Shown piece after piece: positions 15,629 through 30,170 of a DNA stretch of 64,000 nt (within the stretch, counting starts at the first letter, position 1; each line of letters starts with the position of its first letter). The DNA comes from Paramecium sonneborni. Lineage: Eukaryota; Ciliophora; Oligohymenophorea; Peniculida; Parameciidae. The DNA is taken from NCBI GenBank assembly GCA_905182985.1, contig CAJJDN010000110.1:137635-201634 (forward strand), given 5' to 3'. The notes below the pieces were generated by a model that saw only the letters and a program-made list of their open reading frames with translations, searched no databases and was not told where the DNA came from. The translations under genes were made by a program, and so were the position numbers.

Positions 15629-15686
15629 TCTTTAAGTTTAATTTATATATTATTAAATAGCGACAATTTCATATTTATTCAATCTG

Positions 15687-16675
15687 TCAATGTTTATTTG
15701 TATAATTTCCCAATAAAGATTATGCATAATAATATCCTGTAAACTATGCTGCACATCCAACCATATAATAAATTATGCAACTTTCAACTCCACTCCAAAA
15801 ACCTAATTTCCACCATATATATTATACCTTTGAACCCTTGATTCTACCAAATGTATTTTACACATTCAATCACACCACCATCATAATACCTAGGCTTAAA
15901 TTTTCTATTTTGTATTGTTTCCTTTATTTCTACTTGTATTTATGTCTTCACTACATCCATGGGATATGATGCTAAACAACAAGTAAATCCACCTAATGCT
16001 CCACTTATTACTGCCCCATAAAATGGTAATTCATTATTTTTACTAAATATATATTTAGAGTATTCATAAGTTGCAAAAAAGGCTAATTCATATTCAATCT
16101 AGTATAATACTTGCATTTTATGGAATATCTCTCAGAATTGTAGCTACAAGACCCTTGAATACTGAGCCAATCCCATAATTTTTTACTGCATATGTAAAAC
16201 ATTAAAATGGAGACTTAAATTGCTTGTGTAAATATTCCTTTTACATTTGCAATACGCATTTTGTCATTTCAGCAGGACATACTACTATTGCATATCCTAT
16301 GCCAGCTACTCCTCCTGCAATTAACCCTAATAATTTTAATACTATATTAACATTCCAATATATAAGGTTTCTTTTCTTTGTTGTTTGAACTTATTTCTCT
16401 AAATACATATTCATAAATTCCAAACAATACTGCATTAGAAGGTATATCTGCTAACAAAGGAGATGACATCCCTTTGTAATAAGCTAAGATCTAAACTATA
16501 TGTTAAGATTTACTCCTTCTTTACGAAATATCTTAATCGCTGATGCAAAAAATGAATTTTTTTTATCATTCATTTACATTCTCACCTTTACAGTGTCAAA
16601 GGGATGACCAAAAAAACGAAAAGAAAAACCAGCTACAGCACCACAAAATGTATCTTAGAATGATTACAAACTCAT
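15687..16675 (-). CDS. Mitochondrial carrier (SLC25) family protein
   Basis: 293 aa, the usual carrier length. Introns 16496-16524, 16327-16351, 16083-16110 and 15803-15827 give 882 = 294 codons exactly. Three repeats with signature prolines: HPFDTVKVRMQ, CPAEMTKCVLQMQ and YPMDVVKTQIQV, each followed by amphipathic loops (FKGLVATILRDIPQNA; GFKGFWSG). The inner-membrane protein should have six helices. The CPxE second repeat is reminiscent of the basic amino acid/carnitine-acylcarnitine branch, but the substrate cannot be set by eye. Confidence 0.9.
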
Positions 16676-16872
16676 TTAATTAATAATTTATTCACTCTTT
16701 TTCTATACTCTAATACAAACTAAAACATCAATATTGCATGTATGTTATAAAATTTTATATATATATATTAATTATTATGATTAGCTGTTAATAAAATTAT
16801 CAAAACATCTCATAAAATTAAGATGACAACATTAATAATAAAATAGATATCATCAATTAATTATTTAATTAG

Positions 16873-17541
16873 ATGAATTTAAAAAAAAAAGAGCATAATA
16901 AGGAAACATTTCATAACAGAAATATTACATCTGATTCTATTGAAACACCAATCTATGAAGTTCCTGTCAAACCTTAATAATTAAATAAAACATCATCTGA
17001 ATTTCAATCTTATTTAAGGAGAAAATAATAAGCTAAAACTCTTGATAAATTTTATGAATTTTATAATTAAGAGAATCAATTCTAAGAAGAAAAAGATGAT
17101 GATCTATTAACAGAAGTTCGTCCATTTGATGAATAAAATAGAATAAAAACTTTAAGAGAATATTCTTTTAAGCCTAATTAACATTAAAGTAATAAAACTT
17201 TAAAATTGAGCACTCTTTAATCATAACAATAATCATGTAGTTTATTAAGAAATAAGACTGAAAATAATATTGATATAAATAGTCATAAAAATGAATTATG
17301 TAAGAATGTATCACATAGAGATATGGATAAGGCTTAAAAAAATAAATAAATTATAGAATAAGCTTACGAAAACTTTGTTGAAAAGAAGCCTGCTAGTAAA
17401 TCTCCAGGAATTAAACAGTAGTAATAATTGAATCTATTAAAAAATAATTTTAAGCATAAAATTAATTAACTATTATCATAAACTCCTGAGAAAAAGTTTA
17501 GATTGCAAGCCACAATAAAAAAAAATTACTTTATTAATTGA
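16873..17541 (+). CDS. Hypothetical Lys/Gln/Asn-rich protein, 222 aa
   Basis: Intronless frame of 223 codons ending in TGA, very polar and rich in Lys, Gln, Asn and Ser with no hydrophobic segment. No domain recognised. Its 3' part, from 17028 on, is repeated exactly after the N gap (see 18299-18812). Its stop is 36 bases from the stop of the convergent minus-strand gene. Confidence 0.55.
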
Positions 17542-18153
17542 TTAATTATAAATATATTTATATATAAGGAATCCTTATCATATATTACTAAAATCAATCA
17601 GTTATTCTGGATGCAATTTCCCTTTTAAAATTACAAGTCCTTTATTTTCAGATGATAAATTTCCTGGCCAATATTATGCTGAAGATTTTTATTAATCAAA
17701 GATTTCTAACTTTTTGTAAAGAGCTGCGACTAATTCAGAACAAAAGAATGTTCTTTCTTCCTAAAAAAAGATTGTTTATAAAATTTACCTTATTAGCTTA
17801 TTTATTTATATCTTAGACTGTAGATTTTTATTTGAGTAATTTCATTGGAGTGAGTGAATATTTTTTACCAATATTTTCAGTTACAAATTCTTAAACTGTA
17901 CTTAAAAATTTATGATCTCTTTCAATTTCCAATCTTCTAATTACAATCTTATCAAATAGTTCGAACCATCTTTCAGCAATCATGTCCTCTTTTGTAATTA
18001 ATAATCTATTTACACCAAGAACATAATCCTACTCCATAACAACCAGTAGCTTCTAATATATACAAAGATCCTGATGGAAATCTTAATAATAGGGCAGCAT
18101 GATCATAATCAGAACCAGTTAATCCTCTTTAAATTAAACAATTAGCTCCGGTT
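17028..18153 (+). repeat. First copy of 1126-base exact duplication flanking a gap
   Basis: This segment matches 18299-19424 at a constant offset of 1271 in every line compared, with no difference seen. It covers the 3' end of one gene and the 3' half of another. It ends exactly at the N run, which points to two overlapping contig ends that were not merged. Confidence 0.9.
17578..18153 (-). CDS. Partial copy of PH/papain-like gene, cut by gap
   Basis: Identical to 18849-19424. It holds the C-terminal half of the protein described at 18849-20101: the DYDH-containing segment, the FFCSELVAALY cysteine motif and the stop. The 5' half is missing because the assembly gap begins at 18154. Most probably not a second gene. 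Confidence 0.7.
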
Positions 18154-18298
18154 NNNNNNNNNNNNNNNNNNNNNNNNNNNNNNNNNNNNNNNNNNNNNNN
18201 NNNNNNNNNNNNNNNNNNNNNNNNNNNNNNNNNNNNNNNNNNNNNNNNNNNNNNNNNNNNNNNNNNNNNNNNNNNNNNNNNNNNNNNNNNNNNNNNNN
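18154..18298. other. Assembly gap (145 N)
   Basis: Run of unknown bases flanked on both sides by the same sequence (see the repeat entries). Confidence 1.
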
Positions 18299-18812
18299 AT
18301 AAGCTAAAACTCTTGATAAATTTTATGAATTTTATAATTAAGAGAATCAATTCTAAGAAGAAAAAGATGATGATCTATTAACAGAAGTTCGTCCATTTGA
18401 TGAATAAAATAGAATAAAAACTTTAAGAGAATATTCTTTTAAGCCTAATTAACATTAAAGTAATAAAACTTTAAAATTGAGCACTCTTTAATCATAACAA
18501 TAATCATGTAGTTTATTAAGAAATAAGACTGAAAATAATATTGATATAAATAGTCATAAAAATGAATTATGTAAGAATGTATCACATAGAGATATGGATA
18601 AGGCTTAAAAAAATAAATAAATTATAGAATAAGCTTACGAAAACTTTGTTGAAAAGAAGCCTGCTAGTAAATCTCCAGGAATTAAACAGTAGTAATAATT
18701 GAATCTATTAAAAAATAATTTTAAGCATAAAATTAATTAACTATTATCATAAACTCCTGAGAAAAAGTTTAGATTGCAAGCCACAATAAAAAAAAATTAC
18801 TTTATTAATTGA
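18299..18812 (+). CDS. 5'-truncated copy of the 222-aa hypothetical protein
   Basis: Identical to 17028-17541. It lacks the first 51 or so codons, which should lie in the gap if the duplication were real. Most likely a duplicate of assembly origin. Confidence 0.5.
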
Positions 18813-19424
18813 TTAATTATAAATATATTTATATATAAGGAATCCTTATCATATATTACTAAAATCAATCAGTTATTCTGGATGCAATTTCCCTTTTAAA
18901 ATTACAAGTCCTTTATTTTCAGATGATAAATTTCCTGGCCAATATTATGCTGAAGATTTTTATTAATCAAAGATTTCTAACTTTTTGTAAAGAGCTGCGA
19001 CTAATTCAGAACAAAAGAATGTTCTTTCTTCCTAAAAAAAGATTGTTTATAAAATTTACCTTATTAGCTTATTTATTTATATCTTAGACTGTAGATTTTT
19101 ATTTGAGTAATTTCATTGGAGTGAGTGAATATTTTTTACCAATATTTTCAGTTACAAATTCTTAAACTGTACTTAAAAATTTATGATCTCTTTCAATTTC
19201 CAATCTTCTAATTACAATCTTATCAAATAGTTCGAACCATCTTTCAGCAATCATGTCCTCTTTTGTAATTAATAATCTATTTACACCAAGAACATAATCC
19301 TACTCCATAACAACCAGTAGCTTCTAATATATACAAAGATCCTGATGGAAATCTTAATAATAGGGCAGCATGATCATAATCAGAACCAGTTAATCCTCTT
19401 TAAATTAAACAATTAGCTCCGGTT
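18299..19424 (+). repeat. Second copy of 1126-base exact duplication
   Basis: Starts directly after the N run and repeats 17028-18153. Here the minus-strand gene continues into its complete 5' half. Confidence 0.9.
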
Positions 19425-20101
19425 CCTCTGAATAGAAGTATATCAGCAGTATCTCCTATTTTTTAAAATTATTCAAATGATATTCTATCTGTCTATATAA
19501 TTGATTATATTTAAAGTTACTCTCCAAAATCTAGGATATTTATTTAAAGAATTGATAATCTTTTTTGCTCCTTCAGAAGTATCTTTATTTTCTCTAACAA
19601 CATGATACCAATCTTTTGTTTTATCAGCATTTTCAGCTTTAAAAATAAAGTTCTTTGTAGAACCACTTGGAATTAATCTTAAAATAGAGTAAAAAATTAA
19701 TACACAAATTCAGTTATTTGACCTTACTAATTTTTGACATCTTATAATGAATATGACATGATATTAAAATCAAGAACTCCATAAGGGGAATTTTAATTTT
19801 CAGGTAAGTAATAAATAAGACGATTATTTTTACAAACTGTCCATCTCTATTACCATCCTTAGAAATAATGTGGACTTTTTTTAAGGAGCATTCCCTCAAT
19901 ACTTGGAAGTTTTTATGATTCATTTTTCTTAGATATAACTTAAATATCCTGTTCTGGAACTACTATTCCATTTTCATCAATTTCTGCCATTTTATCATTT
20001 CCCATATAAAAAGTACATTTATTTCCATTATGTTATACAATGGTTTCACATAATTGATTTTAAACTTGACTCTTATTTTGTTATCTATGCTTTTTATCCA
20101 T
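18849..20101 (-). CDS. PH domain fused to YiiX-like permuted papain-fold peptidase/amidase
   Basis: 381 aa. Four introns (26, 28, 25 and 28 nt) give 1146 = 382 codons. A PH domain starts near residue 68 (IEGMLLKKSPHYFQGWQQRW ... DWYHVVRENK). It is followed by a segment GDTADILLFRGTGANCLIQ and GSDYDHAALLLRF, then RTFFCSELVAALYKKL. This His-then-Cys order with FCSELV is the pattern of the YiiX/YebB-like branch of NlpC/P60-type permuted papain folds (peptidase C92-like). The presumed catalytic residues are the His of DYDH and the Cys of FFCSEL. PH suggests membrane recruitment by phosphoinositides; substrate unknown (lipid or protein acyl/amide bond). Its 5' half is unique, unlike the duplicated 3' half. 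Confidence 0.85.
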
Positions 20102-20176
20102 TTAGGAAATAGCAAGAGCAGCCTTAAATTTTGCCTAAAAACTGCCTTATTACATATTTAAATAATAAATAAATAA

Positions 20177-23743
<3,567 letters not shown>

Positions 23744-23874
23744 AAATAATATAATTTTTAACTATAATTTTATTATTATATTATATTATTAGTTTATTTT
23801 TATTATTAAATTCATTAATATAATCTATATTAAAAAATATTACTTAATAGAAATACTATTAATTTATTAAATAA

Positions 23875-24760
23875 ATGGGTTGTTGTTTTCGAATTAATGC
23901 TAATACATCTAACAATTAATTTAAAGTCAGAGAAGAGTGTAATTAATTGATTAATGAACTCTATGATAAATCATGGAGGTAAAGAAATGTAGATACTCAA
24001 TATCAATAATTTGTTCGAGGTATAGAAAATAAATCTGAACTAAAAAAATACTATAATTTATCTTTATAGAGTTACTCAGATCTTTAAAAAATTTGCAATA
24101 AATTTAGATAGGTAAGAGGAGATGGAAATTGTTTTTATACTGCTTTCAGTTTTTAATATTTGTATATTCTCTTAATTAAATAAAATAATTAATCATAGAA
24201 AATTCATTAAGAATAATTCAAGAAATTTTAAGATAAATATAAGAATTTAGCAATGAAAATATTTACAAATGAAAATTTTTAAATTGATGATTAATAAACT
24301 TAAACTTTATTACTTCAAGAATTTTTCAAAAGATTATAACAATTAATAGATATTAAGGATGAATAAAAGAGGGAAGAAGAATTTATCAAATAATTCTAAA
24401 ATTATGAAGATAATGAAGAAATAGATTGTTGTTTATATGGATTATCAATAATTTTTTTTCGAAATCTTGCTAATTAAGCTGTTGATGAAAATAAATTTGC
24501 AGATTTAATTCCAGATAGAGTGAATTTACTAATATGGGAAACTGAATGCAACAATAATGAAGCTGTTATACTTGCTCTTGCTAAAACTTTATAAATGTAT
24601 TATTTTTCACAATAATCTTAGAAAATTATCTCTAATATTTTTTTAGAATAATGGATTTTTATTGAAGTAATATGAGGAGTAAAATGAAAACTAAATTATT
24701 TTGTTAATTAAACCAGGACATTATAATATTGGAATATTTTAATAAGAAAATAATAATTGA
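23875..24760 (+). CDS. Otubain-like deubiquitinase (OTU, peptidase C65)
   Basis: 286 aa; one 25-nt intron at 24597-24621 (exons 861 = 287 codons). Catalytic Asp/Cys motif VRGDGNCFYTAFSF near residue 85 and catalytic His in IKPGHYNIGIF at the C-terminus match otubains, cysteine proteases that cleave ubiquitin chains. Between them is the long helical arm typical of C65. The N-terminus MGCCF is a possible myristoylation/palmitoylation signal, which would tie it to membranes; that is inference. Confidence 0.9.
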
Positions 24761-24977
24761 GTAAGATGTTTTCCTATAAATAAATGAATTATAAATAATT
24801 TATGATAAATCATTTTTACTTAAAATGTTTTAATCCTTAAGGATATCATATAATTTTTAAGAAGCTTTCAATATTTTTACATAAATGCTAAATTTTGTAA
24901 TTATAATTTCTTAGTAAATAAATAATAATAATATTTTTATTAATTTTTTAATTACTTTTCATAAAATAGTAGTGTTA

Positions 24978-27383
24978 ATGTCTTCTAATATTTTTTAGAA
25001 TATTTGTCAAATTCACAATAGCAAAGTAATTGCTATTAAATTGTCTCCCAGTAAGTAATTAGATGATAATCTTATGTGTGTATATTGCTTTACAGAAAAT
25101 GCTCAACAATCTCTTGCGCCAATAAATGAAATCTAAAAATTGTATGAAACAAAACTTGCATTCATAAAATAAATTCATACTAAAAAGCACTAATTAATTA
25201 ATTCATCATTGAATATAATTATAGATACATTGAGTTAATTGAAAAATGATCTAAATATTTCAATAGATAAAGGAATTCGGTTGATTTAAAATCAATTATA
25301 TTTAGAAAATTAAAATTAAAAGGAATAGTAAATTAGTCCTGAAGATAATGAGAAGACCTTAAACGATTATATTCAGTTTATAATTAATTCTGAGTTCAGT
25401 TACGGTTAATAGCAATAAAATGAAGATGAATTTGCTTGGATTTAATCCTTCTCTCAAGAATTAAAGAGATTCAATAAGATTTAAGAAATTTAGTATTGCT
25501 TATAAATATCAGAAGATCTTAAAAAATAGTATTTAATTAAAGATAAAAATATAAAGCCTCAAAATTTAATTAATTAATAGCTATAAACAATAACTTGTAA
25601 TGAAAGAACTCCAAAGCTAAATTTAAATTGTTAAATCCACGGAAAAGAAATAATTATGTTTGATATCAATTAAACAACTGATAAGGATAAACGCTTATGT
25701 TGTGTAGAATGTATGCCGTTTCAATATATATCTTTAAATAAAGCATAGGAAAAATGGAAATAATTTGAAAATAGAAAAAGTAATTATTTTTAATAATAAA
25801 TTCTTGATAAAGAATAATATTATGAATCGGTCAAGGAATAAATTATTAAAATTGAATACTAAATTATTGAGTAAATTAAAAATTTAAGGATTAGTTTTGA
25901 AGATAATCTATTCTTAATGAAATCAAAAATTGGTTCAATTCTCAATTAAATGAATTAAGACTTTTAAAATCTCACTTAGTAAGAATTATAAGAAAGAGCT
26001 TAAATTTTAAGTAAATCAGATGAAATTTAAGATATATTATTTTTTTCAGAATACTAAGATATTTAAGACTTTATACTTTAATAATTGAAGGAATAACTCC
26101 AGTAATTACAGTTTTACGAATAAAATTTATATGATAATTTAAGATCTACTTTATGTAACTCATAAGAAATAAGTAAAGCTACAAGTTAATCAGATTAAAA
26201 TAATCTACAATATTTTATAATTGAAAATAGAGAAAAATCAAATAGTAATTAAATGGAATAATTTACATAAAGATCTTAAGAATCTCAAGAATTGAATAAT
26301 AATACATAATATGCATTATAAATGATAAATGAGAATCGTTAAACTAGAAGTGCTTCAGCTTAAGTGAAATCAAAGGTTTAAGAAAACGATTATTAAGTAA
26401 TAGAAGAAAATCAAATTAAAATAGAATAAGAAGAATAAATTTATGAAATAATTGAAAAAGTTCCATAAGATTAAAGTTGTAATGCTATATCATTTAATCA
26501 TGATAATCAAATTATGATTAGTGGTTGTTAAAATGATATAACTGTTTGGGAATTTAATAATGGAAAAATGGTTTAAAAATAAAAATTAGCAGGACATACA
26601 AATTTAGTTATATCGTTATATTTCAGTTTAAATAAAAATGAATTCATATCAGGGAGTACTGACAAATCAATCAGATATTGGTAATTTCTTGAGAATGAGT
26701 GGAAATGTAATTAAATATTATTAGGGCATAAAAGATAAATTGATTGTTTATTATTTGATAATAAAGGTAATTAGATTTTATCATGCAGTTGTGATAAATC
26801 AATAAGAATATGGAGAAAAAACCAATAATTTAAATGGATATAAGTTTAAGTGTTGACTAATCATTAAGCTTATGTAAGATGTATTAGTTTCTGCAAGTCT
26901 TAAGATATGTTTGTATCATGTGGAGAAGATAAAATTATTATTGTTTGGGAAATCGATTAATTCAAAGAATGGAAGTTAAAATAAATAATTAGAAATTCTG
27001 ACTATGGATATCGTATATGTTTTGTTGATGATTAATATTTAATTTGGCAACCAAGAAATATTAATTAGGCAATTATTTATTAATGGAACAGCAACTTGAA
27101 TTAATTTGATTAAAGTTATCAAAATATCTAATTATTATAGTCAAGTAACGGATATTAGAATTTCTTTCCATCTATTTATAATGAGGAAAAATAATTAATT
27201 ATAAATAAACATGGAAGATATGTCTATGTCTTAAAAAAATTAATTAACAATACATTTTTGATATCATAAGTAATTGAAGTTGGTCATTATTGTAATTACG
27301 GTTCATTAAGTAAAAATGGTGAATACTTGGTAATATGGGATGAGGATTCGAGAAATTTTGTTATCAGGAAATACAAAATTTGA
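24978..27383 (+). CDS. Zinc-finger plus WD40-repeat protein, 801 aa
   Basis: A single intronless frame of 802 codons. Cys pair MCVYCF near residue 35, then around residues 210-245 a Cys/His cluster (CNER..., NCQIHGKEI, LCCVECMPF) that looks like a B-box type zinc site. A coiled-coil region follows. The C-terminal 310 residues are WD40 repeats (NAISFNHDNQIMISGCQND; FISGSTDKSIRYW; ILSCSCDKSIRIW; FVSCGEDKIIIVWE). This domain order is common in Paramecium and its function is unknown; a ubiquitin-related or scaffold role is possible. Confidence 0.85.
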
Positions 27384-27601
27384 TAAATTTATAAGATAAT
27401 CATTATAAATATTACAATTGTTTTAAAATCAATAATATTGAGTAAAGTAATATATTATTAATACATTTTAAATTAATCCGCAATTGAATAAGTCGAATTA
27501 TTTTTTCTTATTTGAAGTTAATTTATGTTTTGAATTGACAAAGATTTATATGGATTACAATAATTTTATGCTTAATAATAAAATTTGTAAAGTATTTTAT
27601 T

Positions 27602-27973
27602 ATGGGAACTTGTTAAGTTAAATTACAAAATATAGATCAGAAAAAAAATGATGATTAAATTGAGACAACATCACAACCTAATATTTAATAATTACAACTC
27701 ACTCCTCAGGTTAGTAATATTGTTGGAGATTAGGATAGAATGGATGATTTATTTTTAGATTTTGATAGATAAACATCTTTGAAACCTGTTTAACAGACTA
27801 CAACCTTGCAAGAAAATGTAAAATAATTTTATTATGACAAGTTCTAACTATCATCTAAAATCTAAATTACTCATGATCCATAGTCTTAGTCTCTAGACCA
27901 TTCATAGTAAACAAACAAATCGCCAAAGAAATTAAAAAACTTGAATACTAAATTTAAAGAGATGATATAATGA
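27602..27973 (+). CDS. Small polar protein with possible N-myristoylation
   Basis: 123 aa, intronless, 124 codons to TGA. Starts MGTCQ, so Gly-2 with Cys-4 could be myristoylated and palmitoylated. The rest is Gln/Asp/Thr/Ser-rich with an acidic DRMDDLFLDFD segment and a basic C-terminus. No known domain. Short, so moderate confidence. Confidence 0.5.
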
Positions 27974-28812
27974 AATACAGTCTGGGAAAGTACATTAAAT
28001 TGAATTAATATTCATACGAAATACTATAAGTAAACTCAGTTTCAACTATTTTCAAGTTTATTTAGATTTCTCAACTTCCATTACAACATATAAAAATTTT
28101 AATATTTATTAAAAAATAATATCTAATTAATTATTTTACAAAATTAGAGTTTTTATTCCATAATAATCTAAATTTGAAGATAAATAGATCTCTCTTTTAA
28201 TAAGATATGAAATTCCATCAAAGAATAACAATATTTCTATAGATATATTCATTGCAGTGATTATTTTTCATTTTGATAGCATAGATATTATAAATAATCA
28301 AATTAAATATTTTAAGTTTTATTATTCACTTTTCTGAGCTTAAATTTATTTATCGCAATTTTTTAATCCTAATAGATTGATATTCAGAAGGATTATTAAT
28401 TATTTATAAATTCTTTATTATCCTCTGTTTCACTCATTTAATTAGAACATTTATATATTTTCGTGCAATTTATATTTGAGTTCCAGATTTTCAAATATAT
28501 TATCAAATTATTATTTAGAGAATATAAGTTTAAATCTAACATACTAATTTCTTATAAGAATTAAATTTATACCTTTCTTCAAAGCCTTGAGAATATTAGA
28601 TATTAAATAACTTAATAATTTAGATTCTACAATATAAATTTAAAATAAACATTTTATATATTCTTAAAATAATAAAATAAATTTAGTTTGAATCTCATAA
28701 GCTTTTAAGGATTCAAGAAAAATTATTAAATATAATTTTACAATAATTTTAATTTGAAAATAAGAATAGAAACAAAAATAATATTTTTTGAAAACCTTTA
28801 AATAATTTTGAT
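27974..28812. other. Intergenic, nothing recognised
   Basis: About 840 AT-rich bases between convergent genes. No protein-like frame on either strand and no obvious RNA. Confidence 0.45.
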
Positions 28813-30000
28813 TCAATGTTAGTCATCTTCTACTTGATAACTTCCAGGTCCTAATTCAGCATGTTTTTCAACTTAAAATCTTCTGGATTTGCCAAAGCTG
28901 GTATTAATATTACTTTTTTTAATATATTCAGATTAATAAAGAAAATCTTTAATATCATAGCTACCAGGTCCTAATGAATCATTAAGTTTTGATTTATCTT
29001 CTAAATTTTATTTTAATTTTTTTCCATTTTTTTTATCAACATGATCAACTTAAATAAAATCTTTAATTTCATAGCTACCAGGGCCAGGAAGATTAAGTTT
29101 ATCATGAACACTCTTTCTAATTCTTTCCATATTTTTTCTTCTGACCTATTATTTAATTTGCATCGCTGATTTAGGTCTTAAATTATTGACCTCTTTTTCT
29201 TTTTCTAATTATTATTTCATTAATTCTTAAATATATTTATCTTCTTTTCTATTGTAATAAGATCTGACCATAAGTTTAGGTTTAAAAAGTCTTTCTATCC
29301 TATCTATTTTTTTTCTTTCTACTTTTTGATCAATTTTATATGCCCCAGGACCTGGAGTTATAAATTTAGAATCATTTTATGATAATTTTCTTGAAGTTCC
29401 AAATGAAATGCTTCTACAAGATTTTTGATTTAAATCATAAGTACCAGGACCTGGTTATTATTGTTATTATTCACTGTTATGTCTTGAATTGAAAACAAAT
29501 GTTTTTTATTACATGTTTTATAGAATATTATATTGACCAGGTCCTGGATTTTGGAATTATTATAACTATTTTCTTTATCCTTTAGTAAAACTGATACGAG
29601 GGCGATTTTATAATAGATGAGCTGGATGTTAAACCTCATAAGAACCTGGCCCTACATATTATTTTTATCGTTAAGAATTCTATCTATAATAGGTGTATGA
29701 ATTTGAATTTTCAGGAATAGACAAAGCTTATTCTTATGTTTTAATTCTAATTCTCGGATTTGAATTTAATTTGGTTGTTATCCCTGATCTATTTGAATAG
29801 GCACTCAATCTCATTTCATTAAATAATTTATTAACTTATGGCTCACTCGAACCCACTCTAAAATGATGATCAATTTTGACTACATTTAAGCAACTGGAAG
29901 AACCTTATCAAGATATTGAACATCTAACATCAAAAATTTATTTTCTCTTATTCTAATTATATTAATTTATCTAAAGTAATTATTCTTGAATATCAAACAT
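28813..30000 (-). CDS. Sperm-tail PG-rich repeat (STPG/SHIPPO) protein
   Basis: About 389 aa. At least seven GPGxY-type motifs are spread along the protein: VGPGSYEV, NPGPGQYNI, QPGPGTYDL, TPGPGAYKI, LPGPGSYEI, LGPGSYDI, LGPGSYQV. These define STPG repeats found in ciliary microtubule-associated proteins. One in-phase 18-nt intron in the 5' part is needed to remove a TGA (exons then 1170 = 390 codons). Between repeats the chain is basic. Ciliary axoneme or cortical microtubule association is inferred from the family. Confidence 0.88.
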
Positions 30001-30170
30001 GTTTACAATTATCATCAAAACCAATACTATTATAATATTTGAAAAACACATTTTAAATCTACTAAACAATTCAAATAGCATGGTCTATTTAATAAATTAA
30101 AAATTTACAAACCTATTGATTAAACAGTATAACTATAATCTCAATTTTTTGCAAATTTTTCATTTAGATT

